A DNA stretch of 64,000 nt from Psychrobacter sp. (GTDB taxonomy: Bacteria; Pseudomonadota; Gammaproteobacteria; Pseudomonadales; Moraxellaceae). The stretch lies in contig JAGLBE010000013.1 of assembly GCA_018260445.1 (NCBI GenBank), forward strand, positions 1 through 64,000, given 5' to 3'. Both the position numbers and the translations under genes were made by a program. The notes below the pieces were generated by a model that did no database searches, was not told where the DNA came from, and worked only from the letters and a program-made list of their open reading frames with translations. Below are positions 48,851 through 57,437 of this stretch, one piece after another (position 1 is the stretch's first letter; each line of letters begins with the position of its first letter).

Positions 48851-49897
48851 GGGTGTGTCCTAAAAGTGAGGGACACACAAGTTGACGAGGCAAATGCTAG
48901 TGACAGGGGTTAAAAATAAAGCAATAAGTATCAAAAATGGCTTCAGGTCGCTTAGGGATTTACCAGACGGTTACCAACCATCTTGCCGCCCATTGAATCA
49001 AGTCGCAATCAAGACGCCATAAAAACGTCATGAAAAGGCAACGTAACAATCCTATGATGCGTATTGCGTATCGATAGGGGGCAAGGCCTTGCTAAGGCGT
49101 TTGTTGGTGCTTGGTGGATTAACGAGTAATCTGCCTTAAACCGCTTGGTAACCATCTTCAATCATTGGATAAAATGTTAATGATTCATAATGCCCTAATG
49201 AGTAGTACCCTAAAAAATTATGGTGTTGCTGATAGCTGATACAAGGTTGTCTTACAGTTATTTTGCGGGGCGTACTTGGCAAACATTGGCAAAAGATGCA
49301 ACCATACACTGTTGTTAGGAGTGTGGGTCGCCTCACCTATTGTTTGACCGCCAAATAAAACTGGCAAACCTAATGTTTTTATTTTTAAATTGTCACAATC
49401 ATGATGTCACAAATTGTGTGTCTTAAATTGTTGATTAACTAATAAACTATTAAACTATAAAGTGGCATTATGTGGCTTGTATGCCTCGTGGTAAATGACG
49501 GGGTAGGCATGAGGCGGTTGTTAACCAACCTTTATCCTAATACAATCACTAAGCCTAAGTTATGCTATTAAAAGTCATGCTATTAATAAGTGTCGCTATT
49601 CAATTGTCAAAGTGAGTTGTAAGGTCACTGTGTCGCTTAAATATCGCTTAAATGTCGGTTAACTTGAGTTTGGCTCACCCTTTAAGTAAAACTATCAGTA
49701 AGTACAACTTTAAGCAGTAAAGGCATATTAGGCCAAAGCTAAGCGGACTTAAGCGACAAACCAGCAAATCATGATGGTTTAGCGCCGCCGCTCACATAGA
49801 ATATAGATTTTACTGATAATTTACTGATAACAGTGTGCGAGACCTAAAGTCAACGTGTTAGACTATAGCAAATCTTTTGCAAAACGCCTAATAAAAT
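48851..49897. other. 1-kb divergent rne-rluC intergenic region
   Basis: No convincing ORF, tRNA or rRNA. In E. coli the rne mRNA has a 361-nt leader through which RNase E autoregulates, so much of this gap is probably rne leader. A possible rne promoter on the minus strand is TTGCCA-17-AACAAT around 49340-49370, weak. Direct repeats TGTCACAA (49391, 49405) are visible. Near rluC a TATAGC at 49864 may be a -10, giving a very short leader. Confidence 0.5.
48853..48878 (-). promoter_or_regulatory. Hairpin covering the rne Shine-Dalgarno sequence
   Basis: On the coding strand GTGTGTCC (48878-48871), a 10-nt loop and GGACACAC (48860-48853) form a perfect 8-bp stem ending two bases before the ATG. 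The only good Shine-Dalgarno, AGGA (48861-48858), starts at the loop edge and runs into the 3' arm. The stem should block translation unless opened or cut. Confidence 0.65.
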
Positions 49898-51004
49898 ATG
49901 TCAAATCCAAATAGCAACGTCGACAGTATGCTCGATAACCTGCAACAACAAATGTCTGATAACCCCGAAGATGGCTTGCAGCATCCCCAAGACCAAGAGA
50001 AGGTGCGACGCAACTCTACCAAAGCTCGGCCGCAAAGTGCTGATGATGATATTGCTGATTTTAGCCAAGTCAATCATCTTGAGGTCACCCGGCATCAACA
50101 CGGGCAAAGAGTCGATAACTTTTTATTAAATCGGCTCAAAGGCATGCCTCGCCCGCATATCTACAAGATGATTCGTGCCGATGAAGTGCGTATTAATAAC
50201 AAACGCTGCAAGCCTTACGATAAGCTAGAGCGCGGCGATATTGTGCGGGTTGCCCCCGTGCAATTATCGACCCGTGAGCGGCCTATTGTCAGTAGTGAGT
50301 TTGCTAGGGGCTTACTAGAGCGGGTCATCTATGAGGATGATGGGCTTATGGTGCTCAACAAACCCTCTGGTATCGCTGTACATGGCGGCAGTGGCATAGA
50401 TTTTGGTGTCATTGAAGCGATGCGGGAGGCCACGGGCAAAAAATACCTCGAGCTGGTGCACCGTATTGATAAAGAGACCTCGGGCTTATTGATGATTGCC
50501 AAAAAACGCTCGGCGCTAAAAGTGCTCCAAGAGCATCTGCGCGATAAAACCATTCAAAAGCACTATTTAGCCATTGTCAAAGGTCAGCCGCCGCTAGACA
50601 CCCTGACGATTGATGCGCCCTTATTGCGCTTTACCTTAAGTAGTGGCGAGCGTCGGGTGAAGGTCGAAAAAGACAGCAAGCAGCCTGATATAGCAGCCAA
50701 ACCCAGCCAAACCAACTGTCGGGTACTGGCACGCTTTCACTTAGAAGCAGCGGGTAACGTAAGTTTAATTGAGGCGTTGCCGCTCACGGGGCGCACCCAC
50801 CAAATACGGGTACATCTTGCTTATGTCAACCATCCTATATTGGGCGACGATAAATACAACATTGCTGATGCCTCTAACGTCAGGCGCTTGTGTTTGCATG
50901 CATGGCAACTTAATATTCCTGGTTACCCGCTTATCACGGCGCCGTTACCAGAGGATATGCAGTCTCTCATTCCTAAAGATGTCACTTTGGCCATCACTGG
51001 ATAA
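49898..51004 (+). CDS. rluC: 23S rRNA pseudouridine synthase RluC
   Basis: Makes pseudouridines 955, 2504 and 2580 of E. coli 23S rRNA. 368 aa: an extra Asn/Gln/Asp-rich N-terminal ~55 residues, an S4 domain (QRVDNFLLNRLKGMPRPHIYKMIRADEVRIN) and the catalytic domain with Asp191 in HRIDKETSGLLM. PLTGRTHQIRVHLAYVNHPILGDDKY is the other family signature. No good ribosome-binding site precedes ATG 49898. Divergence from rne supports RluC rather than RluA or RluD. Confidence 0.92.
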   Translation: MSNPNSNVDSMLDNLQQQMSDNPEDGLQHPQDQEKVRRNSTKARPQSADDDIADFSQVNHLEVTRHQHGQRVDNFLLNRLKGMPRPHIYKMIRADEVRINNKRCKPYDKLERGDIVRVAPVQLSTRERPIVSSEFARGLLERVIYEDDGLMVLNKPSGIAVHGGSGIDFGVIEAMREATGKKYLELVHRIDKETSGLLMIAKKRSALKVLQEHLRDKTIQKHYLAIVKGQPPLDTLTIDAPLLRFTLSSGERRVKVEKDSKQPDIAAKPSQTNCRVLARFHLEAAGNVSLIEALPLTGRTHQIRVHLAYVNHPILGDDKYNIADASNVRRLCLHAWQLNIPGYPLITAPLPEDMQSLIPKDVTLAITG

Positions 51005-51032
51005 GTTATTTGCCAAGCTCCTGTGTTATATT

Positions 51033-51165
51033 GCGACAGGGTTATCAAGCGACAGGGTTATCAAGCGACAGGGTTATCAAGCGACAAGGTTATCAAGCGA
51101 CAAGGTTATCAGGCGGCAAGGTTGTCAAGCGACAAGGTTATCAAGCGACGTTATCAAGCGACAAG
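51033..51165. repeat. 16-bp tandem repeat array between rluC and ubiA
   Basis: Seven full units of GCGACARGGTTATCAA (51033-51144), an eighth lacking three bases (51145-51157) and a partial ninth. Units 1-3 have CAGGG and 4-7 have CAAGG; unit 6 has two further changes. This gradient suggests expansion by unit duplication. All three + frames stay open through it, producing spurious ORFs. Confidence 0.95.
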
Positions 51166-51272
51166 ACGCTATATTGAGCTATCACCCAACCACGAGCGGC
51201 ATCACATAACGCGAGCAGCTGCTATAACGGTCGCACTTTGCGCATTCAACCATAACATACCTACGATAATTG

Positions 51273-52235
51273 ATGACTAAAGATAAGCTATACGCCTATA
51301 TCCAGCTCACCCGGTTTGACAAACCCGTGGGTATTGAATTGCTGCTATGGCCGACCTTATGGGCGGTGTTTTTAGCGGCATTAGGCGCAGCCTATGGTCA
51401 CGTCAATCCAGATATGACGATAGCAGTCAGTACTGCTGCCTCTATATCAGCAGCTCCCATGCTACCCTCCTTGTCTTTGCTCATCATATTTACGCTGGGT
51501 GCTATCCTAATGCGCGCGGCAGGCTGTGCCATCAATGATTTTGCAGACCGCAAAGTCGATGGGTCGGTGGCGCGCACCCAAGGTAGGCCGCTAGCCGATG
51601 GTCGATTGTCTGGACGTGAGGCGATTGCTGCCTTTACAGTGTTATCCTTGCTGAGTGCCAGCTTATTGTTGTGGCTGCCGCATGCCGTTTTTTATTGGTC
51701 GTTTGGCGCCCTGCTCCTCGCGTTTATTTATCCGTTTATGAAACGCTTTACCTATTTGCCGCAAGTATTTTTGGCCGCTGCTTTTGGATGGGCGATTCCG
51801 ATGGCTTATGTGGCGGTGCAAGGCGTGCCAGATAGGTGGTGCTGGCTATTGTTTGCCGCTTATATGTGCTGGACGATTGCCTATGATACCCAATATGCGA
51901 TGGCAGACCGTGCGGATGATTTAAAAATTGGGGTCAAATCCACTGCTATCTTGTTTGGCCGTTTTGATGTGCTGATGATTGCCATTTTGCAAACCGTTTT
52001 TTTAATACTCATGGGGCTGGTACTGGCGCATTATTTTAGCGCTACCGTGCTGGGTTTGATTCCGGTATACGGACTTGGGCTTGTGGCTCTACTATTTGCT
52101 CAGCAAAACAAAGCGTGCGCCACTCGGCAACCTGCGGCCTGTTTACAGGCCTTTTTGGCCAATGTCTGGGTGGGGCGTTATTTATTTCTGCTGATAGCGG
52201 GCAGTTGTGTTTGGGCGGCATTAGCAAGCAGTTAG
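51273..52235 (+). CDS. ubiA: 4-hydroxybenzoate polyprenyltransferase
   Basis: Inner-membrane enzyme that prenylates 4-hydroxybenzoate in ubiquinone synthesis. 320 aa from ATG 51273, with about eight membrane segments. The two Asp-rich prenyl-diphosphate sites are [20 protein letters not shown] and [20 protein letters not shown] ~20-residue insertion (about residues 35-65) separates helix 1 from the first motif. The chorismate lyase gene ubiC is not adjacent. The stop codon lies in the first unit of a 13-bp repeat array. Confidence 0.93.
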   Translation: MTKDKLYAYIQLTRFDKPVGIELLLWPTLWAVFLAALGAAYGHVNPDMTIAVSTAASISAAPMLPSLSLLIIFTLGAILMRAAGCAINDFADRKVDGSVARTQGRPLADGRLSGREAIAAFTVLSLLSASLLLWLPHAVFYWSFGALLLAFIYPFMKRFTYLPQVFLAAAFGWAIPMAYVAVQGVPDRWCWLLFAAYMCWTIAYDTQYAMADRADDLKIGVKSTAILFGRFDVLMIAILQTVFLILMGLVLAHYFSATVLGLIPVYGLGLVALLFAQQNKACATRQPAACLQAFLANVWVGRYLFLLIAGSCVWAALASS

Positions 52236-52304
52236 TACAAGGCAGCTAATAAAAAGCAGCTAGTAAAAGCAGTTAGTAAAAGCAGCTAGTAAAAGCAGCG
52301 AGCT
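52227..52304. repeat. 13-bp tandem repeats overlapping the ubiA stop
   Basis: Six units related to AGCAGCTAGTAAA, with units 3-5 (52255-52293) near perfect. The first, AGCAGTTAGTACA (52227-52239), contains the last ubiA codon and its TAG stop. Confidence 0.88.
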
Positions 52305-52351
52305 AATTTTTATCCCCTTTTTTATCCACTTTATCAAATAGCGCTACCCTT

Positions 52352-52963
52352 ATGAACAAACAGCGTTTACAACCAGAGCATGATAAGCTTGCCGACCTTG
52401 GCTTAAGCCGTGATGAGGTGATTGCTATGGAGCGGCAATTGGCGAAGTTTGCCAATTTGATGGACTCAATCGTGCGTATTCCGTTTACCAAACAAGGCGT
52501 GGGCGCCGATGCCGCTTTGTCCACCATACCCATAGTGGGCGATGTGGCAGGACTGGTCTTGACCGCTTACGCCTTTATGCTGGGCAAAAAAATGGGCGTA
52601 CCCACACATAAGCTACTGCCGGCGGTGCGGCTGGCGTTGCTAGACTTTGTGATAGGGGTGGTGCCCGTTGCTGGCACGATCATGGATATTTTTATTCGCC
52701 CCAGTCGGCGCACCCTGGAGATTGTTAGAGACCATCTGCAACACGACTACGGCATAAAAGATACTCGCCATATTGACCGCCCCTTTTTGCACGAAGCGTT
52801 GCAAAAAAAACAACAGCAATCGCCAGTATGGCGCAATCCTATTGTCGCTTGGTTGTATTTACATTTGCCTGATATCTTAGGGGCTATCGTACTGCTATTG
52901 ATGGGCTTGGCCTTATGGACGTTGGGGCAGGCCATATGGCGTGCCCTAGTAGGCGTATTTTAA
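52352..52963 (+). CDS. DUF4112 family membrane protein
   Basis: 203 aa. The segment LANLMDSIVRIPFT...GVGADAALSTIPIVGDVAGLVLTAY followed by LLDFVIGVVPVAGTIMDIFIRPSRR fits DUF4112. Hydrophobic helices lie near residues 60-80, 100-120 and at the C-terminus (173-195). The function of the family is unknown. Same strand as ubiA, 116 bp downstream. Confidence 0.8.
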   Translation: MNKQRLQPEHDKLADLGLSRDEVIAMERQLAKFANLMDSIVRIPFTKQGVGADAALSTIPIVGDVAGLVLTAYAFMLGKKMGVPTHKLLPAVRLALLDFVIGVVPVAGTIMDIFIRPSRRTLEIVRDHLQHDYGIKDTRHIDRPFLHEALQKKQQQSPVWRNPIVAWLYLHLPDILGAIVLLLMGLALWTLGQAIWRALVGVF

Positions 52964-52997
52964 AAAGGCTTGGGTGAGAGGATTTATGTAGCATTCT

Positions 52998-53025
52998 TAG
53001 TCATTAGTCATTAGTCACTAGTCAT
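52998..53025. repeat. 7-bp repeats overlapping the lipoprotein stop
   Basis: Four units TAGTCAT, TAGTCAT, TAGTCAC, TAGTCAT. The last unit includes the TGA stop (read on the minus strand) of the lipoprotein gene at 53022. Confidence 0.88.
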
Positions 53026-53711
53026 TTAGGCGGCGCTACCACCTCCGCCTCGGCACTCACGGCATCAAAGCTGGACGATTTGCCATTAAATACCAAATCA
53101 ATAGAGCCGCCACCACCATGGGTCACCAGCTCAACACTGCCATCGCTTGAGCGATAGGTGGGGTTATTGCCCTCATCCTTAGGGGCGGTGAGTAAGATGC
53201 GTTTGCCCGAGGGCAGCACCACATCCGCCTCAAGTGCTGCTAGTGCGGATGTTTGAAAGGTCACTTTGATACTATTGCCGCTGTTATTGCGATATTCGAC
53301 AGCGGTAATTTGCTTCTCTAAAAATACTTTTGCCTCATCGCTGGCCAGTGCTGGCTTATCTTGCGCATTGACACGCTCTGTGTCGGTGTCTTCTACAGAG
53401 GTAGTCTCCCCCTGAGCAGCTATAGCGTTATTATCAACCTGTTTTGCAACCGTCAGGCCGTTATTGTCGAGCATTTGCGACCCATCCGTTTTTTGGGGCG
53501 TCGATACAGCGGCGTCGTTACCGGTAGGGACGGCTGCCTCAGCATTCGCTTTATGGTCATTGCCAACGTCATTGCCAACGTCATGGGCAGCAACTGGCGG
53601 CTGCTCTGCCTTTTGACATCCGATAGCACTTAAAAGGCTACCGCCAACCAATAGGGCGGCGCTTAAGCCTTTGATGCCAAACGAGTGCGACTTGGTTTGT
53701 CGCTTAGTCAT
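53022..53711 (-). CDS. Lipoprotein with MliC-like C-terminal region
   Basis: 229 aa from ATG 53711 (frame open to 53804). A typical lipoprotein signal ends LLSAIGC with Cys32. A low-complexity Asp/Asn/Ala linker leads to a C-terminal ~85-residue domain (ITAVEYRNNSGNSIKVTFQTS, ADVVLPSGKRILLT, YRSSDGSVELVTHGGGGSIDLVFNG). The beta-strand pattern and length recall membrane-bound lysozyme inhibitors of the MliC type, but this is a weak resemblance. A valine-glycine-asparagine-aspartate (VGND) duplication occurs in the linker. Confidence 0.6.
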   Translation of the reverse strand: MTKRQTKSHSFGIKGLSAALLVGGSLLSAIGCQKAEQPPVAAHDVGNDVGNDHKANAEAAVPTGNDAAVSTPQKTDGSQMLDNNGLTVAKQVDNNAIAAQGETTSVEDTDTERVNAQDKPALASDEAKVFLEKQITAVEYRNNSGNSIKVTFQTSALAALEADVVLPSGKRILLTAPKDEGNNPTYRSSDGSVELVTHGGGGSIDLVFNGKSSSFDAVSAEAEVVAPPK

Positions 53712-53861
53712 ACTTTTTTCCACGGCCTTTTGCTCAATGGCGATGGATGTTTTGCAGTTACGGTTGACATGACACATAGTATTCTCAGTCGGGCGGGCGG
53801 ACATGACCCTAAAACCATCGAGTATATGGCTTAGGCATGATTACAATGTTGATATGAATAA

Positions 53862-53999
53862 TAGGACTTACGCAGTAGCGACTATTTAAGCTGGTTACAA
53901 GCGACTGGGGATTATTTATAGCGCCTCTGGAACCACTGTACAGCCAGCGCATATAAATGATTGCCAGTCGCCGTTCAGCTCTATGTCGCGTAAGTCCTA
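53862..53999. mobile_element. 138-bp palindromic MITE-like element
   Basis: Ends TAGGACTTACGC (53862-53873) and GCGTAAGTCCTA (53988-53999) are perfect 12-bp terminal inverted repeats. AATAA occurs directly on both sides (53857-53861, 54000-54004), as a 5-bp target duplication. Inside, a second imperfect inverted repeat (GCGACTGG...TTTATAGCGC near 53901 against GCGCATATAAATGATTGCC then AGTCGC near 53948-53972) lets the whole element fold back. There is no coding capacity, so it would need a transposase in trans. It lies 37 bases beyond the 3' end of the mnmC-like gene. Confidence 0.85.
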
Positions 54000-54040
54000 A
54001 ATAAGCTTGGTCACGGTGCAACCTCTTGTCAAACTTCGCG

Positions 54041-56146
54041 TCAAACTTTTCGACACCCTAAAGCCGTTTGCAGGGTTTGACGCTTTGGGTCGAGTCTTGC
54101 GAGTAAAGCGGCGGGTAGGGGCGCAAACTGTCCTGTCATCTTATCTGCTAATACTTCGGCGCACAACGGCGCAAACGCAAAACCTTTTGACCCCATGCCG
54201 CTGATTGTCCATATCAAACCCTGATCGTCCACTTGCCCAACCAACGGATGATAATCGGGCGTCTGCGCTCTAATACTAGCGCGTGCCTGCCAACCGGTCG
54301 TATCAATATAAGGCTGGCGTGTCTTAGTAGCAGTAGTGTCAGTATCACTGTCAATACCAGTATCAGTACCAGTACCCGTATTGCCTGCCTCAGGCTTTGC
54401 TAGAATATTTTGCATCTCTGGAATGGCGGTTAGTAGCTTTGCGAGGCTCACTTGGTGCTCAGAAGGCCGGATATCAGTAGCAGTATCATTACGCACAAAG
54501 CTGGCACCTAGCAAAAAAGTTGGCTGTAGCGGCGTGACAGGGTTCACAGTGTCATCGCCCTGTTGCGGTGTAAATAGCGCACAGTAGCCATTATATTTTA
54601 ACGGTATTTTTGGCAATGCGCTAAGCTGCTGCGATGAGGGGACAAACCAAGACAGTTGACCCCGAATTTTACGAAAATCAAAAATGCGGTGGTCTAATAC
54701 TTGGCTATGGTAAGCGGCGGCGATTACCACGGCATCGAACTGTCTTTGCTGTTCAATCGTCACGCCATTGTTGTCCGCTTTGCTTATGCTAAGCTCTACA
54801 GATTGATTAAGCGGTGCTTGCGATGAGATTTGTTTTACTGTTGCGGCCACAATCGTAATATTGGGATGGGTGGCTATTGTATCCGCCAACGCTTTCGGAT
54901 TGACCAAGCCCGCTTGCGGTAGGTATACATGTTGCTGTAAGTCTTGCCGCTCAAGTCCCATCACTGCATGGGCCTGATGCGGATTCAGTACCACGGCCAT
55001 ATCTTCTGGATAGTGTTTAACCTTTGCCGTATCGAGTACCGTATCGATATTGGCCTGTAATAACAGGTCGAGTAGGGCGGTGGGCTCAAAAATAGCGGCT
55101 GGTTGGTTTAAACTATCTGGCTTATCTAGCTTATCTGGCTCACTGGCGTTATTGACTAAGTCATTTAACTGGCGATACAGCCGCTGACTGTATAAAAAGC
55201 TGATACTGTGCAAATGCTCGGCCACATGGGTGGCGGGCGCCATTTTTGGGGCTAGTAAGGCTCTAGGGTTTCCTGATGCGCCTGATAACGGCGCCCTCTT
55301 GTCAAAAAGGGTGACTTGCAAGCCCCGTCTTGCCAGTGACCATGCCGCCATTAATCCGGAGACGCCCGCACCCACAATCGCAATGTGCGAATGAGCAACG
55401 CCTGCCATAAGCGGTAAGTCAACATGTTTGACAGTGTCGTCGTAAGCTTTGCTAACACCAGTCGTACTCGGCTTGGATAACCGCTTTATTTGAGCAACAA
55501 TGGGTGGCGTGCAATAGGGGGGAGGGGTTAAGGGCTTGTCAGAGCCCATCACCTCATCCAAAAACCAAGCATCCACGCCAGCTCCTGATGCGCCGTCGAG
55601 GTTGGCGTCGAGGTTGGCAAGGTTGGTCGCTGTGTCTCCAAACCATAAATCCAAAGTCACCGTTTCACTAAGATGCAACCGATGGCATCCTGACACTACC
55701 GTAGGATATAGGGTAAGTATCTGAGTAATCAAGGGGGTTAGAGTGGGGTCATGCTGCTGGCAATGTAACAAACTGGCGTCTAAATCGGCATGGGATAAGG
55801 GCGAGGGTTCGGTACAGATAATATGCAGACGTGGGCGGCGTATATCGTGTAAGGTTACTGCCTTATTTGCGGTGTCATCCATCGGGCTATGGCTAAACTT
55901 ATTGCCAAACTCATTGATAAATAATGACGCGTGATGTTGTGACCCAATCGTTTGCCACAATTGCCAAGTAGCGATGATGTTTACCCCAGTGCCAAAGCCT
56001 AAGGCAACAATCGTAAATGGCGAGAATGATGGCGCATCGCCAGTATCAGCATGGCCAACAGCATGATATAAAGCAGCAAAGCGTTCGGACAACTGGTTAT
56101 ATTGTAAAAAAGTAGGGCAAGAATTTGCTACGCTAGGGGCCGACAT
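54041..56146 (-). CDS. mnmC: MnmC-like tRNA modification protein with a reduced methyltransferase domain
   Basis: MnmC converts cmnm5s2U to mnm5s2U at tRNA position 34: a C-terminal FAD oxidase removes the carboxymethyl group and an N-terminal SAM methyltransferase adds methyl. The oxidase half (about residues 253-701) has the FAD site IVGAGVSGLMAAWSLARRG, GASGNPRALLAPK, and GMGSKGFAFAPLCAEVLAD. The N-terminal half keeps GFGTGVNIIATW (50-61), GCHRLHLSETVTLDLWFGD and VDAWFLD (191-197), but lacks the upstream DVYFS segment and the ~70 residues after DAWFLD (normally FAPxxNPxMW through GFGRKREM). No upstream in-frame start exists. Probably only the oxidase is active. Confidence 0.82.
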   Translation of the reverse strand: MSAPSVANSCPTFLQYNQLSERFAALYHAVGHADTGDAPSFSPFTIVALGFGTGVNIIATWQLWQTIGSQHHASLFINEFGNKFSHSPMDDTANKAVTLHDIRRPRLHIICTEPSPLSHADLDASLLHCQQHDPTLTPLITQILTLYPTVVSGCHRLHLSETVTLDLWFGDTATNLANLDANLDGASGAGVDAWFLDEVMGSDKPLTPPPYCTPPIVAQIKRLSKPSTTGVSKAYDDTVKHVDLPLMAGVAHSHIAIVGAGVSGLMAAWSLARRGLQVTLFDKRAPLSGASGNPRALLAPKMAPATHVAEHLHSISFLYSQRLYRQLNDLVNNASEPDKLDKPDSLNQPAAIFEPTALLDLLLQANIDTVLDTAKVKHYPEDMAVVLNPHQAHAVMGLERQDLQQHVYLPQAGLVNPKALADTIATHPNITIVAATVKQISSQAPLNQSVELSISKADNNGVTIEQQRQFDAVVIAAAYHSQVLDHRIFDFRKIRGQLSWFVPSSQQLSALPKIPLKYNGYCALFTPQQGDDTVNPVTPLQPTFLLGASFVRNDTATDIRPSEHQVSLAKLLTAIPEMQNILAKPEAGNTGTGTDTGIDSDTDTTATKTRQPYIDTTGWQARASIRAQTPDYHPLVGQVDDQGLIWTISGMGSKGFAFAPLCAEVLADKMTGQFAPLPAALLARLDPKRQTLQTALGCRKV

Positions 56147-56182
56147 GGATAACCTTTGAGGTGAGAAAAGTAGCGCTGAAGC

Positions 56183-56893
56183 TTACCAGCGGTCTCGGCG
56201 ACTAAAAATAAAGGCACCGAGCAAAAACCCCAGGATTAACGAGATAGTCACCGTGATAGCCCCATACATAAACAATTGACCACTACGCTCATTGATTAGA
56301 ACGTTCACCTGAGTGCTTAGGTCATTCACTTCTCTTTGCAACTTGGCATTGTGACTAAGGAGTTTTTGATTGGCAGCCGACAGCGCTGTCGCATTAGGTT
56401 GCATACTATTGGCAAGGCTTTTGGCCGCAGGCATTGTCGTTGCAGCTGGGGTAGACGCCAAAGCGGCGGGCAGGTTATTTTGTGCGTGCAAAAATGGGGT
56501 TGTGGGCGGCGTGGCGATTTGCGCCTCAGGGTCAGCATTAGCGACCGCTGTTGGCAGACTCTGACTTTGATTCGTCTGAAGATTAGGCGTAGAATTAGGG
56601 TTAGCAGCAAGATTAACCGGCACAGTCGGGCTGTTAGTTGTGTTCGTAATACTGTTAGCTTGCGGTAACGCCATTGCCTGTGTGGTTGCCAACAGCGCCA
56701 TGCCTAAGCCGAGTAAGCCGACATGTAACGCTACTATTTTTATGGTGCTAACCAGTGCCCTAACCATTGCATTCACGTCAGGCAGCATCCTATCTATAGC
56801 AAGAAAACCTTGTTGATAACGTTGATAACGCTGATAACTTTGATAACAAAGCCTCTTTGGCGCGCCTCGCAAATGTTTTGGTAAATCGAGCAT
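56183..56893 (-). CDS. Membrane-anchored coiled-coil protein, function unknown
   Basis: 236 aa. An N-terminal hydrophobic segment (about residues 52-72, signal-like, AMA at its end), an Asn/Pro/Thr-rich linker, a short coiled coil (NQKLLSHNAKLQREVNDLSTQVNVL within about 180-205) and a C-terminal membrane helix followed by RRDRW. The C-terminus resembles that of YgiM-type SH3 proteins, but no SH3 domain is present. The start is uncertain: residues 18-28 (QSYQRYQRYQQ) come from 9-bp repeats at 56812-56847, and Met36 (56788) is an alternative. 37 bp upstream of the mnmC-like gene and in the same frame. Confidence 0.6.
   Translation of the reverse strand: MLDLPKHLRGAPKRLCYQSYQRYQRYQQGFLAIDRMLPDVNAMVRALVSTIKIVALHVGLLGLGMALLATTQAMALPQANSITNTTNSPTVPVNLAANPNSTPNLQTNQSQSLPTAVANADPEAQIATPPTTPFLHAQNNLPAALASTPAATTMPAAKSLANSMQPNATALSAANQKLLSHNAKLQREVNDLSTQVNVLINERSGQLFMYGAITVTISLILGFLLGAFIFSRRDRW
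56812..56847. repeat. 9-bp repeats near the start of the coiled-coil gene
   Basis: Four units close to GTTGATAAC on the + strand, encoding repeated Tyr-Gln-Arg/Ser residues before the signal-like segment. Confidence 0.82.
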
Positions 56894-56996
56894 GGGTCAG
56901 TTCCAAGAAAGCCAATCTGGGTATGGTCAGTTAAATGAATAAGGGTTGATGATAGGGGTATTTCGTTAGGGTCTACCGAATAATAGCTAACAATGA

Positions 56997-57323
56997 CTAA
57001 CGAGGCTCAGGTACAGGTAGGGTCTGCACAAAGGGGCGCAGGTCGACATGGCTGTACACGCCGTCTTTAAGATAAGGCTCGGCATTGACCCAAGACTGCG
57101 CCGCTGCAAGACTGGCAAAATCGGCAATAATTAAACTGCCTGACATCGCCGCGGCGATCGCCGCATCACTATCTTGAGGGTGCTCAATCGGGGTGGGGCC
57201 TGCAATCACCAATCGACCCTCGGCCTGTAGCTGTTTTAAACGGGCCACATGCGCCGGCCGCGACTGCTGGCGCTGGTGGTGCGAGTTTGCCACATCGTGG
57301 CCAATAATAGCAAATAGCGGCAT
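56997..57323 (-). CDS. yciI: YciI family protein
   Basis: 108-aa ferredoxin-like small protein of the YciI/YCII family: MPLFAIIGHDVANS at the start, His-containing RPAHVARLKQLQAEGRLVIAGP, and SLIIADFASLAAAQSWVNAEPYLKDGVY. Biochemical role unknown; the Asp and His are the conserved putative active-site residues. It lies downstream of yciB, similar to the yciB-yciA-yciI neighbourhood of E. coli. Confidence 0.88.
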   Translation of the reverse strand: MPLFAIIGHDVANSHHQRQQSRPAHVARLKQLQAEGRLVIAGPTPIEHPQDSDAAIAAAMSGSLIIADFASLAAAQSWVNAEPYLKDGVYSHVDLRPFVQTLPVPEPR

Positions 57324-57437
57324 CGTTTTTCCTTATGATATCCTGGTTGGTGTGGCTCGTTATCTCTAAACGTTATCAACCATTAATATAGACTCGTTAT
57401 TATAGACTAGAGATATTTTGCGGCCTTTGTTCACCGC

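Noticed and set aside
51033-51165. Possible CRISPR array
   Set aside because: Units are contiguous 16-mers without spacers, there is no repeat of 24-40 bp and no cas gene nearby.
50769-51280. Overlapping open frames through the 16-bp array
   Set aside because: They arise because the repeat has no stop codons in several frames; they overlap rluC and have no ribosome-binding site or family match.
56183-56185. Frameshift or stop splitting one gene into the coiled-coil gene and mnmC
   Set aside because: They share a frame across the stop, but the coiled-coil protein ends in a membrane helix and RRDRW and has no MnmC similarity, so they are separate genes.
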